Source: Piezodorus guildinii
Lineage: Eukaryota > Arthropoda > Insecta > Hemiptera > Pentatomidae
NCBI GenBank assembly: GCA_023052935.1
Contig: CM041297.1
Coordinates: 1,602,280 to 1,666,279 of the forward strand
Direction of reading: 5' to 3'
Length of the DNA stretch: 64,000 nucleotides
A program made the position numbers and the translations under genes. Shown one piece after another: positions 23,940 to 34,509 of this stretch. The notes below the pieces were generated by a model that ran no database searches, was not told the DNA's origin, and worked only from the letters and a program-made list of their open reading frames with translations. Position 1 is the first letter of the stretch; each line of letters starts with the position of its first letter.

Positions 23940-24330
23940 ATATATATCTTTACACCCACACACAGCAGAGGCAGATACATAAGCTAATCTGCCCCCACTA
24001 ACACACCCCCCCCTCTCCTCCGGTACGATACAATAGCCAGATAGAAGACAATGGCCGTTAAATCGGCGGCTAATGATCCCCCCCCCTGTAACCCCTCTCT
24101 CCGGTGGGCGGGGCCGTTGCCATGGCGACCCTATCTCCTGTTGACACAGCCCCCGCGGCCCTACCAGGACCAACTTCTCTTCTCTTCATTATACTCGTCC
24201 TTTGTATTGCAGTCCTTCCAATGTCCTTTAGTCCTGGTTAGTGCTGTCGATCTTCCGCTAGTCCTGGCTATCTGTGACAATAGGGTCAGGAGGTTCTGCC
24301 TCGTAGAATGAAGTTAGGAACAAAAGTAGT
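23940..24330. other. GC-rich non-repetitive island with X-box-like site
   Basis: Sharp rise in GC (C runs, gtgggcggggcc) in an AT-rich setting, with no repeat match. Overlapping ORFs on both strands have low-complexity composition and no recognisable domain. Candidate promoter or enhancer. Confidence 0.35.
24116..24129. promoter_or_regulatory. RFX X-box-like motif
   Basis: gttgccatggcgac, a near-perfect inverted-repeat X-box next to a GC box (gggcggggcc). RFX factors bind such sites in animals; role here is inferred. Confidence 0.4.
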
Positions 24331-24599
24331 AACTCAGGCAAGTTCAGATAGGGATTCGTCAAAGTTCTCGCTTTAATTTTGACATTTTCTTGCTTGGAAT
24401 CCTTAAACGAGACTGATCCGACAAAATATTGCTCGGAGATGCTCATTACTAAAACATTTACATAACAAACGATCTATCTTGTCCTGATATAAATATTGTT
24501 ACAAGGAAATATTTACTGATTTCAGAGGAAAATTTATTATCGAGAAATAAAATTTATATGTTTGGAGAGGAAAACAAAACAGAAATGACTCAAAATGAC

Positions 24600-25015
24600 C
24601 CTTTTCAATCTTGACACAGTCATTTAATCACCGTTTCCAGTCATCAATAGGAGCACGCAACACTTCTTGATGAAAGCGATCAACTGCTGGGACCAGAGTT
24701 TGTTTGAGGCTTTTCAAGTTAGGTGTGCTCTGGGGCAGGCCATCCTCTCCAGTTCGGACCAAAGCCGGTAATCTAGTAGGTTGAGATCAGGGCTTCCTGG
24801 GGGCCAATTGGAGCCAGAGAGGAACGCTGGAATGTTCTTTTGCAGCCGTTTCTGAGTTTACCTGGTCTTGCGAGCTTGAGCGGAATCTTGCAGGAAAACC
24901 CAATTACTTCCAGCAAACAAAGAATGATTTAGAGGCTTGACAACAGGTTCCAAAATATCGTTAAGATAGTTTTAAGCGTTTTCCACAAAAATAGAGCTTT
25001 GTGGTGTATTAAAGC
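24600..25015 (-). pseudogene. Tc1/mariner-superfamily transposase relic (DDE/D domain)
   Basis: Minus-strand translation contains SLFAGSNWVFLQDSAQARKT, corresponding to the second catalytic-Asp region, followed about 25 residues later by NWPPGSPDLNLLDYRLWSEL, the region of the third acidic residue (aspartate type). Stops interrupt the frame. Termini not identified. The peptides differ from the other mariners here, so this is a separate, older family. Confidence 0.7.
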
Positions 25016-25412
25016 AAACCATTGCTTAGAAATGATGATGTATCTATACTAATCTATACTAATATTATAAAGCTGGAGAGTTTGTTTGTATGTTTGTTTG
25101 TTTGAACGCGCTAATCTCAGAAACTACTGGTTCAAATTGAAAAATTCTTTTTGTGTTGGATAGTCCATTTATCGAGGAAGGCTATAGGCTATATAACATC
25201 ACGCTGCGACCAATAGGACCGAAGAATCAGTGGAAAATATGGGAAAAAACAGGGAAAATTGACCTCGAATCCCAACGATTCCAAATGATTTACCTTTTAA
25301 TTTTAAAACAATTCAATTTCCCGTTAATTTATCTTTTACCATAACAATTAATAAATCACATGGGCAAGCACACGTAAGCACGTAGGAATCGATTTACGTC
25401 AAGATCGGGTCG

Positions 25413-25460
25413 CGGAAAAAATCAGTATGTTCTTCTGCCACAAGAAAATAAAACCAAAAA
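25413..25460 (+). repeat. Single satellite-like monomer inside Helitron
   Basis: aaaaaatcagtatgttcttc then tgccacaagaaaataaaacc aligns with the 39-bp satellite monomer of 1-9930 with a few changes, and is followed by the same aaaaatattattta sequence that follows the array. Confidence 0.8.
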
Positions 25461-25489
25461 TATTATTTAAGCAGAAATACTTTAAAATA

Positions 25490-25938
25490 TTGGGTCGTCC
25501 GAAAAGTTGGTAGAGGTTTTTAAAATAAAATTTACCTTCTGTTTTTTTCTACTAAAATGAATCACGAGGCTAATGTTTATTTATATGCCTTTAATCCTTA
25601 CGGAATTAACTATATTTACACACTGAATTCGTCTTTATGAAGGATCAATAGAGTAGTTTATTGCAATCCAACATGAGTGACGATTCAGTTTATTTTCGAA
25701 ATAATATACTGTTCTTTTTTAAAAGAGGGAAAAACGTAGCCCAAACTGCAAGAAAGATTCGTTCCGAGTATGGCAGCGATACAATTGCTGACAGCACGGT
25801 TCAGAAGTGGTTTTCGCGGTTTAGAGGGTCTTCAATTTGGAAGACCAACCCCATTTTTGTAGATTAAATAAACAAATTTTAAGCTGTCCAATTTTAATTA
25901 TTGTCCAAATTTTTCTACGAACTTTCCGGACAACCCAA
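25490..25938 (+). mobile_element. Mariner-like element, 449 bp, internally deleted
   Basis: Terminal inverted repeats ttgggtcgtccgaaaagtt and aactttccggacaacccaa are flanked by TA on both sides (25488-25489, 25939-25940). Inside, a 68-codon frame (25661-25867) keeps only the HTH part of a transposase (FFFKRGKNVAQTARKIRSEY, STVQKWFSRFRG). The catalytic domain is gone. The paralogous Helitron end at 9956-9961 shows the empty site. Confidence 0.9.
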
Positions 25939-26019
25939 TATATTCTTTTAAAAACGTCTTAATAGCGATCATAATAACTGAAATTGACGCAGACGAAGTC
26001 GCGCGCAACAGCTGGTTTG

Positions 26020-26775
26020 ATATATTTCCAATCTTCTAATGACAACCTAATTCTCAAACCTATGTGGACCTACGGAATTGAACTATGGGGTACTACTAAA
26101 TTTTCGAACATCAAACTTAACCAATCCTTTCAGTCCAAAGTCCTTAGAACAATAGTAAATGCTCCCTATTATGTTACAAAACAAGACCTTACATCATGAC
26201 CTCAAGATCCCTTATGTCCTTGATCTCATCCCATCCAAATTCTCAACCTTCCACCAGGAACTTACTTTTCTTCCTAATCCCCTGGCACAATCCCTATCTA
26301 GTACTAACCATCCTTACAACCCTCCTCGTAGATTGAGGCGGCAGTGGCCGAGAGATCTCTTATAAATACGCAACTGGAGTGCTGGCAATGGCCAACTTCT
26401 CCACTCATGCCTGAGAGTGTGTGGCTCTAGCGCCCTCACTCAGTCTCCACTGACTAGATTGGTGACGCGGCTGACTGAGAGGCGCTGGGATCTCCTGACA
26501 TTGTGCCTCGGCAACCATTTCTGGATGCCGAGGTTCGATTCGGAGTTCCCAGGGGCAGTATGTAAATATTGTATATAGGTATGAATGTGGCCAAGATTAT
26601 AATTATTTTCTTTTATTATTTTTTTTTTCTTCATTTGTTATTGAGGCATTTTATTTTTTATTTGTTTTACTTTGTACATATGGAATGAATGACTTCTTTT
26701 ATCTCTAATACTTATTGCCCAAGATAGTGGCAGATTGTATCACTTCTCAATAAAGCAATATTATTTTATTATCTT
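26020..26775 (+). pseudogene. LINE 3' end, jockey-like (copy L3)
   Basis: RT C-terminal remnants in two frames: FSNIKLNQSFQSKVLRTIVN with MWTYGIELWGT before it (25984-26199), and DLKIPYVLDL and NPPRRLRRQWPRDLL (26159-26365). These correspond to the L2 peptides, with a shift near 26190. A long 3' UTR ends at aataaagcaatatt and a short A-run at 26776. Its 5' truncation point abuts the Helitron 3' end. Confidence 0.75.
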
Positions 26776-26789
26776 AAAAAAAAATGGCA

Positions 26790-27260
26790 ACCTAAGCTTT
26801 TTTAATGCTGTGCGCGTACACACGATCATTTTGACGATTAAATTTTTCTGGGATTGTAAACATTTTCTCATCGCTAGACAAAATCTTTCGTTGTATTTCC
26901 ATTGGTGTAACGGCCAAAGAGCACTTCGCATCTATTCACTCTATCTTGTACTAGGGTGGTTGTTTACCTCTTTCCTGTCATTCTTCGAAACGCCCCCATC
27001 CTAACGTCACTTTCATTATGCAAGACAGTGATCTGACAGAGATTCTCATTTCCCGAGAAATGATTTGTTGTTTTTGCATGAGATTTCTGTTTCGAGCAGC
27101 CTCTTTTCTCATTGGATTTGCCGTTCTTACAGTGCGGGGACGACCCGGACAATAGGGTCTGATTTCCATTTATTGTGCGGTACACGAACATACGGCTGAC
27201 ACCCAAATATTTCAAAGTGTTGGAAATACCTAACCTACATTTTTCAACTTTGTGTTAGGC
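26790..27260 (-). pseudogene. Tc1/mariner-superfamily relic (HTH region)
   Basis: Minus-strand frames contain LGVSRMFVYRTI and, in another frame, GRPRTVRTANPMRKEAARN, a transposase paired-HTH linker motif. The same peptides occur in the relic at 45400-45560 (TVRTANPVREEAARIIR), so both belong to one old family, possibly that of 24600-25015. No intact ORF. Confidence 0.6.
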
Positions 27261-27411
27261 GACCACAGCTATTCGGTTTTCTTTATCCCCCCACTCAATG
27301 TTAACTGTGCGAAAGAAAAATCATGTGATAGAGGTGAGGATTATTTAAATAATAGCCGAGGATGTAAACCAAGTTCGACTTTTGGTGCATAGGATTGAAC
27401 TATGAGAGCTT

Positions 27412-27893
27412 GAATTCCTCCCGCATCCATTCTTTACAATCCGAAATTCTTCGGAAAAATCTAAAACACCAATTAAACCATCCATAAATGGGGTATTTAT
27501 CCAATTATTTGAAGAATTAACATGTATTTTCTTTGAAAACTGGAATTCGAAAATTTTTACTATCGCAATACTTTCCCTTACTATATATTTCATATATAAG
27601 TTAGTAGAAAATAAAATAATATTAAAAACTGGGTTAAATGATGCTTTACATTGAATTCCTCCCGCATCCATTCTTTACAATCCGAAATTCTTCGGAAAAT
27701 CTAAAACACCAATTAAACCATCCATAAATGGGGTCTTTATCCAATTCTTTGAAGAATTAACATGTATTTTCTTTGAAAACTGGAATTCGAAAATTTTTAC
27801 TATCGCAATACTTTCCCTTACTATATATTTCATATATAAGTTAGTAGAAAATAAAAATAATATTAACAACTGGGTTAAATGATGCGTTACATG
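27412..27893. repeat. Tandem duplication, 241-bp unit, two copies
   Basis: Units at 27412-27652 and 27653-27893 are nearly identical. Each contains a LINE fragment (cctcccgcatccattcttta, ccgaaattcttcgg) followed by a minus-oriented HINE-A left end (aaaactggaattcgaaaatt, tatcgcaatactttccctta). The unit is therefore a duplicated chimera of two repeats, duplicated after both were in place. Confidence 0.9.
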
Positions 27894-28499
27894 TAATGAG
27901 AAGACTAAAAATTATGAGAGAAAAATTTACGAACATACATGACATATAATTTAAAATAGTGTTTTATGGAATTTGTCTCTGAAGATAAAGCTTGCCTCAA
28001 AACGTTGGAAAGTAGTGTTACAAAAGTTATAATTGATCAACAATTTAATAAATAAAATAAGTAGATAGCTCTATTGATTAATTAATATATACATTGAATT
28101 CCTAACTTCTTTGCTTGACTGTTCATTCAAAACTTATAATTTACACATATGTCTATGTAAGACACTATTTTATCTCAAATTGTAAGTAAATTTTTTATAA
28201 TATCTTTAATGTAAATTCTAAATTGAAATATCTATTATGTATGTGTTGTGTATTGTTCAATGCGTTATTTGCTGTCTCTCCAACAATAACATCATCTTTT
28301 AATTATTTTATAAAAATTTGAATGTTATGTTTTTTTGTTTTTCCCCTGTTAAACCATGAATATGAGAACAATAAATTCTTGAAACGTTGTATAAATAATG
28401 TTGTCTATTTATTGACTGAAACCTAAATAAGTAAGTGAAAACCTAAATATGTATATGTATATGTATGTATGTATGTATGTATGTATATATATAAAAACT
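27894..28499. other. AT-rich intergenic, no gene seen
   Basis: 27960-28015 contains a decayed ctctgaag...aaaacgttgg motif like that at 54066. 28447-28490 is (TATG)n. Nothing coding. Confidence 0.45.
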
Positions 28500-28850
28500 T
28501 ATGGCCTAATGACGAGTGTTTACAAAGACGACCCTGATTAGGAGAAGTAGCTGTAGGATAATAGGCGTGCTGCTGAGGGATGAAGCGAGGAGAGCATTGA
28601 TAGCCTCAGGAGCGGTGATTGTTAGGGGGGTATCGTGGGGGGAGGGGCGGTCAGGGCCGGCGGGGGCTAATTCACCCCCTTCCCTCCCCGCGATTTTCCC
28701 GCAAATTGATTTATTTAACGCGATCGGCTCCCCACTCCCCTCCCACCGCAGGTCGCCCTCCTCGATACCACCTCCTTTCATGGAATGGATTATTCCTAAT
28801 GAATCCATTGTAGCCGTCAATTAATTGATCAATCAATTAATTGAATCTTT
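28500..28850. other. GC-rich non-repetitive island with homeodomain-type palindromes
   Basis: G-rich then C-rich blocks (ggggggaggggcgg, cttccctccccgcg), a ggattattcctaatgaatcc segment, and two 12-bp palindromes at 28817 and 28833. Long ORFs on both strands look compositional. Candidate regulatory element. Confidence 0.35.
28817..28844. promoter_or_regulatory. Paired TAATTA palindromes
   Basis: Two perfect copies of tcaattaattga (28817-28828 and 28833-28844), each a palindrome with a TAATTA core, the general homeodomain dimer site. Centre spacing is 16 bp. Confidence 0.35.
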
Positions 28851-29033
28851 CTATTAAAATTAACCTTTTAATTTAGTTTCATTCCACATAATTTTGAGAT
28901 GATTATAAATAAGCTGGCCATCAGACCTTTATTGAAATACAACAAACAGATAGTATTTTCATCATATGGGTCGCACGATGTTTTTAAATCATCTTATTTG
29001 TGTTATTTATTGAGTTTCTGTTTCTTTGATTGG

Positions 29034-29050
29034 AAAAAAAAAAAAAAAAA

Positions 29051-29124
<74 letters not shown>
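29034..29124. repeat. Poly(A) followed by (AT)n
   Basis: A run of A at 29034-29054 followed by about 68 bp of pure AT dinucleotides. Confidence 0.95.
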
Positions 29125-29128
<4 letters not shown>

Positions 29129-29141
29129 TGTTACTCTAATA

Positions 29142-29330
29142 CACTACTTTCACTTACCTCCGTTGTTAAAATTAATTTAAGAACTATTATTGTAATTACA
29201 GTTAGAATTAAAAAACGCTGCAAATTATTACACAATGGTTTATTATTTCTAAAAAACAATATTAGGATATAAGTGTTTACAAATCTGTAGATAGACAATT
29301 AATACAAAGTAATATGAAAAGCAATAAATA
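29142..29330 (-). mobile_element. HINE-A end fragment
   Basis: Starts actttcacttacctccgttg and follows the minus-oriented right end for under 200 bp before diverging. Confidence 0.6.
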
Positions 29331-29426
29331 ATTCAAAGGAAAATGGTATATCACCATTGCTAATTTCAAAACGTTATATCTCTGCTAGTTGTTAACCAAT
29401 TTCAATGATTCTTTTTTTCATTTTAG

Positions 29427-29740
29427 GGAGCGGCGTGGTCTAGTGGATAGAGCACTAGTCTGCTGTGCTACGGGTCCTGGGTTCGATGCCGGCTGTGGCA
29501 GAATATTATTTATTCTGTTAATTCAGTCGGGGGGCGACCCTAGGGTATGGAGACCCCCCTAGGGCAGACCCAGCCTCTATAAAGGGGGTACCCAAATTAA
29601 TTGGGGAAAAACCTGGCGGCTGAGCGTGATTAAGGCCTAATCACCTCATTGCACTGCCGTTGGCCTAGACATAGTACGAATCTCTATATATACTGAGCCC
29701 AAGACCCTTCATGGGTTGTAGTGGTACAGGTTTTTTTTTT
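29427..29740 (+). mobile_element. SINE-2, tRNA-derived, full-length reference copy
   Basis: The head gggagcggcgtggtctagtg...gggttcgatgcc carries A- and B-box-like promoter elements. The body has gtcggggggcgaccctaggg, cagcctctataaaggggg and ggcctaatcacctcattgca. The end cttcatgggttgtagtgg is followed by tacaggt and a T-run. A second copy at 50356 lacks the front of the head; tail pieces occur at 10570 and 13405. Confidence 0.85.
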
Positions 29741-29784
29741 TCATTTTGCAGAAAATTTTATTCAATACGAAATGGCACTAAAAC

Positions 29785-29935
29785 TCAATCATTCAGGAGA
29801 AACAGATTTTTTTTTAATTCGTTATTTGGATTTTAAGCATCTTGATAACGTAAGCCTTCAAATTTTGAGGGTTACAACTCCATTTATTTTGAGTCGTTTA
29901 CAAAGGATCATTACTAAAAATAATAAATAAATCGT
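29785..29935 (+). mobile_element. SINE-4 3' half
   Basis: ttttttttaattcgttattt, catcttgataacgtaagcc and cgtttacaaaggatcattac match the body of the SINE at 48193 in order. Confidence 0.5.
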
Positions 29936-29956
29936 AAATATTTTATAAATAATTTT

Positions 29957-30780
29957 AAAAAAATCTGGTGCGGGCAACACACGACTTTCACTTACCTCCA
30001 TTTTTAAAATCAATGAAAGGATTTTCTAATACAGTTAGAGATTAAAATACGTGAAACCATTAAATAATTAATTAAATTGAATTTCTATAGAAACATGTGT
30101 TTTATTGAAAAATTCGATTATATTATTATCTAAAATAATCAGATTTATCGGCTTCTCATCACTCTTTATTAACTTTTACAAGTTTGTTCATTAGATAATA
30201 TTTATTCTAAAAGCTTTAGCATTCCAACAGTATATTAAACGTGTATATTACTGTTGCTATGTTCAAAATAAAAAAATTGCATTAAAAAAATATTTTTTCA
30301 GTTTTCTTCTCTAGTTAGATATTGAATTCGTTTAACTTATATATTTATGTGTTTTTCATCGGTGGTAACAAGATAATATATTTATTTTTACAAAATCTAC
30401 AAAATTAAAGGTACTTTACAGGGAAAAAAAATGTAAAATATCGGCATTTAAGCCCTGTCAAACCATTTTAATCAGAATTAAAACTACATGATATTAAAGC
30501 CCATTAAATTTTACATCGAAATAGCGAGTTTAATCATAATCGTCGGAACCGTTTTCGAGAAAATCGAAAAAATATGGTAAATGCATGGTATAAAGTGGAT
30601 CTTCTGGTAAGCTCATATTAATGAAAAAGGTTTTGTAACACACACAGACACAGACCTTTTTGCGGGACTTGGTTATTTGGACTCAGGGTACCCTAAAATG
30701 TGTATTTCCGTTGAAAAGTGGAATTCGAAAATTTTCACGATCGCAACACTTCCTCTTACTATATATAGTAAGTGAAAGTA
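29957..30780 (-). mobile_element. HINE-A tandem unit 1
   Basis: Complete minus-oriented unit from aatctggtgcgggcaacaca to the ttactatatatagtaa palindrome and gtgaaagtaaaaa. Joined directly to the next unit with no intervening sequence. Differs from units 2 and 3 at scattered sites. The (CA)n tract is reduced to cacacacagacacagacc. Confidence 0.95.
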
Positions 30781-31603
30781 AAAAATCTGGTGCGGGCAAC
30801 ACACGACTTTCACTTACCTCCATTTTTAAAATCAATGAAAAAATTTTCAAATACAGTTAGAGATAAAAATACGTGAAACTATTAAGGAATTAATTAAATT
30901 AGATTTCTATAGAAATATGTGTTTCATTAAAAAATCTATTATATTATTATCTAAAATAATCAGTTAGTTTTATGTTCATTTCATCACTCTCTATTAACTT
31001 TTAAAAGCTTGTGTATAAGATGATATTTTTTCTAAAATCTTTAGCTTTCCAACGGTATATCATACATGTATATTACTACTCTTATGTTCAAAAACGAAAA
31101 ATTGCATTTAAAAAATATTTTTTTCAGTTTTCTCCTTTAGTTGGGTATCGAATTTATTCAATTTATATATTTACCTGTTTTTCATCAGCGTTAACAAGAT
31201 AATCTAGTTATTATTATTGAATCTACAAAATTAAGGTATTTTAGAGGAAGAAAATTTAAAATATCGGCATTTAATCCCTGTCAGACCATTTTTATCCAAA
31301 TAAAACCTACATGATATTAAAGGCCAATAAATTTTACATCGATTTAGCGAGATTAATCAAAATCGTCGGAACCGTTTACGAGAAAATCGAAAAAAGGTGC
31401 AAAATGCATGGTATAAAGTGGATCTTCTGGTAAGCTCATATTAATGAAAAAGGTTTTGTAACACACACAGACACAGACCTTTTTTCGGGACTTGGTTATT
31501 TGGACTCAGGGGACCCTAAAACGTGTATTTCCGTTGAAAACCGGAATTCGAAAATTTTCACGATCGCAACACTTCCTCTTACTATATATAGTAAGTGAAA
31601 GTA
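30781..31603 (-). mobile_element. HINE-A tandem unit 2
   Basis: 823-bp unit, head-to-tail with units 1 and 3, and apparently identical to unit 3 over its length. Non-coding; short frames are shadows. Confidence 0.95.
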
Positions 31604-32426
31604 AAAAATCTGGTGCGGGCAACACACGACTTTCACTTACCTCCATTTTTAAAATCAATGAAAAAATTTTCAAATACAGTTAGAGATAAAAATACGTGAA
31701 ACTATTAAGGAATTAATTAAATTAGATTTCTATAGAAATATGTGTTTCATTAAAAAATCTATTATATTATTATCTAAAATAATCAGTTAGTTTTATGTTC
31801 ATTTCATCACTCTCTATTAACTTTTAAAAGCTTGTGTATAAGATGATATTTTTTCTAAAATCTTTAGCTTTCCAACGGTATATCATACATGTATATTACT
31901 ACTCTTATGTTCAAAAACGAAAAATTGCATTTAAAAAATATTTTTTTCAGTTTTCTCCTTTAGTTGGGTATCGAATTTATTCAATTTATATATTTACCTG
32001 TTTTTCATCAGCGTTAACAAGATAATCTAGTTATTATTATTGAATCTACAAAATTAAGGTATTTTAGAGGAAGAAAATTTAAAATATCGGCATTTAATCC
32101 CTGTCAGACCATTTTTATCCAAATAAAACCTACATGATATTAAAGGCCAATAAATTTTACATCGATTTAGCGAGATTAATCAAAATCGTCGGAACCGTTT
32201 ACGAGAAAATCGAAAAAAGGTGCAAAATGCATGGTATAAAGTGGATCTTCTGGTAAGCTCATATTAATGAAAAAGGTTTTGTAACACACACAGACACAGA
32301 CCTTTTTTCGGGACTTGGTTATTTGGACTCAGGGGACCCTAAAACGTGTATTTCCGTTGAAAACCGGAATTCGAAAATTTTCACGATCGCAACACTTCCT
32401 CTTACTATATATAGTAAGTGAAAGTA
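31604..32426 (-). mobile_element. HINE-A tandem unit 3
   Basis: Same 823-bp unit as 30781-31603, ending ttactatatatagtaagtga then aagtaaaaa before unrelated sequence. Confidence 0.95.
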
Positions 32427-33037
32427 AAAAGCAATTGATTAGCATTCCTTTATTGAATATGAAGTGTTACCATGTATTCAAGGACTTGGACTTACAGCAT
32501 GCACTCATAACTTCTTGGATTTGGTAGTTTGGTCAAAAAAGTATTTTAAACCAAATCTCAAAAACAAATATAAATATAATAAATAAGTATAAATAAAAAA
32601 TACAGTCGTAATAATTTGACTTACAAACGTCATATATGGAGTGTATGTAAAATACGATAGATGTTTAGAAGAGAATAATATAAGCTGATTACATATTCTC
32701 CTCTTGTGGTTGGGAACTCGTTCCGGAACCTCCCCTGTGTCGCTAATTACTCTGGACTTCCTGACCCCCCAGAACCGATGACAAAAAGCCCACAACATTC
32801 GAAACAGATCCTCACCCCCCGTGGATTTCCTGGCAGCGGGAAGTTGATACTGGCTGTATGTCATTGAGCCTGTTTGTCCGAGGGTGGTCGGTGAGGCCAC
32901 GTGTTGCGCAGTATCTGCGGTCCCGGAGTGTGCCGTGATTGATTTTCATTCTATTTGTTGTTCTACGATTTAGAACTTGATTTTGGTTTACTATTTTCAA
33001 TAATGAAACATTTGTAATCGGCCACAAAGAAAAAAAA
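32427..33037. other. Mostly unique intergenic
   Basis: 32690-32940 is GC-richer and unmatched in the window. 33000-33030 (ttttcaataatgaaacattt) resembles the end of SINE-4 in minus orientation. No convincing ORF. Confidence 0.4.
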
Positions 33038-34260
33038 AAATCTGGTGCCCGCAACACACGACTTTCATTTATCTCCGTTGTTTTTTTATTTTGTTTTTTA
33101 TTTATTAATTTATTGAAATTTACAACTGTATTGGTACAGACATCAAGTAAATTGGCTCATAATATAGATAATATACATGAAAAGGCATGAAGAGAATATG
33201 CCCATTGGCAACACTCCACTAGGTAATCTACACTAGAAGGTCTCGAGGCCATCTTCTTTTCAGACGCCTCGGAGGATTGTCAGGAATGGTAGAGGAAGCA
33301 AGGATTGAAACTAGTAGGTTAATGAGGGAGTGGAATTTGTCATGGAAGGAATGATACCTCGTACAGGCCAAATCAGCAACATATGGGACATTAAGGTCTT
33401 ATGGATGAGTTTGTTAGTAACAAAGTAAGGAGCATAGGGAATTTTTTGAAGGATTTTGGATTGTAGGGATTGAATACAGGAAGAATTTGATGGTTTAGTA
33501 GAGCCCCAAAGCTCAACTCCGTACGTCCAATCTCCGTTGTTAAAATCAATTAATATAGTTTTTAAGAATTTTTTAATACACTTAGAAATACAAATAAACT
33601 GTTAAAGAATAAATTACATTTAATTTAAATAGAAACAATCAAAAAATATTTTTATTTTTTTGGAATTATAGTCCATTAGCCTATTACAAACATATGGCAA
33701 AATTAAATTCAGGTTATATTGCGGTTGTAGGCAAAATTATACAAAAAATCTACGCTATCAATAATATTATTATCTCTGACAATTAGTTAGTTTTATCGGC
33801 TTTTCACTACTCTCCATTAACTTTTACAATTTTGTGTAATTTTTAATTATAAAATAATAATTGTTCTAATATCTTTAGCTTTCCAACGGTATATTATACG
33901 TCTATATTACTGTTTTTATGTTCATACATTACAAAAATTGCGTAAAATAATATTTTTGGTCTTTTCTCTTTTAGTTAGATACCGTATTCGTTCAAATTGA
34001 TATAATCGTAAAAAGGTGCAAAATGCATGGTATAAAGTGGCTCTTCTGGTAAGCCGATTTAAACGAAAAAGATCCTGTGACATCTCGGGCGTGTAGTTGT
34101 CTTAAATATAAAATTTCAGTTTGTTAGAACTTTTCGTTTTTCCCGGGAGTCAACCACACATGGACACACACAAACACAGACATTTTTTCGGGACTTGGTC
34201 ATTTGGACTCAGGGGACCCTAAAACGTATATTTCCGTTGAAAACTGGAATTTGAAAATTT
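33038..34260 (-). mobile_element. HINE-A copy interrupted by a LINE
   Basis: Right end at 33040 (aatctggtgcccgcaacaca), split at 33082-33530 by a minus-strand LINE tail with a 10-bp target duplication. It continues with tctccgttgttaaaatcaat to the left block (ttgaaaactggaatttgaaa) at 34260, where it is cut off by another LINE fragment. Confidence 0.85.
33082..33530 (-). pseudogene. LINE 3' end inserted in HINE-A
   Basis: Minus-strand, 5'-truncated jockey-like tail: a T-run at the left is the poly(A), then the 3' UTR and the RT C-terminus (gaggccatcttcttttcaga; cgccccaaagctc-like sequence encoding ELWGS). Target duplication tctccgttgt at 33072-33081 and 33531-33540. Nearly identical to 56226-56432. 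Confidence 0.9.
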
Positions 34261-34261
34261 A

Positions 34262-34505
34262 ATTCCGAGTTGTGTAGCCTTCTAAATTTTCTAGGGCCCT
34301 TGCTCTTCGTTATTTTGTTTTTTCGAAAGTATTGAGCCGTTGTTCATCCTTCTAATTAAGTGACCAAGTTTCACATTCGTACAAAACTTTCAGAAGAATA
34401 ATAGTTTTGTAGATTCAAACCTTTAAGTTTCTTGATAGAAGCACCGAACGAAGTAGTTTCGCTGGTGGATAATAACACGTTTCCCACCATTAACCGTAAA
34501 CATAT
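34262..34505 (-). pseudogene. LINE fragment related to the 41311 element
   Basis: Minus-strand peptides include KDEQRLNTFEK, equivalent to the CETWPLTLKDEQRLKVFENK region of the element at 41311-42062, with stops. Truncated on both sides. Confidence 0.6.
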
Positions 34506-34509
34506 TTCC

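Larger units (their letters stand above)
25053..26015 (+). mobile_element. Non-autonomous Helitron carrying a mariner
   Basis: The 5' end tctatactaatattataaag and the following gctggagagtttgtttg, gcgctaatctcagaaactac and tagtccatttatcgaggaag segments are characteristic of a widespread arthropod Helitron family. The 3' end has a hairpin (cgc-a-gac-gaa-gtc-gcg, 25988-26003) and terminates gctgg followed by T (CTRR end at 26012-26015). About one 39-bp satellite monomer sits at 25413-25460. No Rep/helicase ORF. Without the mariner it is about 510 bp. Confidence 0.8.

Noticed and set aside
28506..28824. Overlapping 100-codon ORFs on both strands
   Set aside because: Compositional openness of a GC-rich island; no domain and no splice or start support.
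31011..32025. Identical 63-codon frames as a duplicated small gene
   Set aside because: They lie in tandem HINE-A units, and other copies of the family do not keep the frame.
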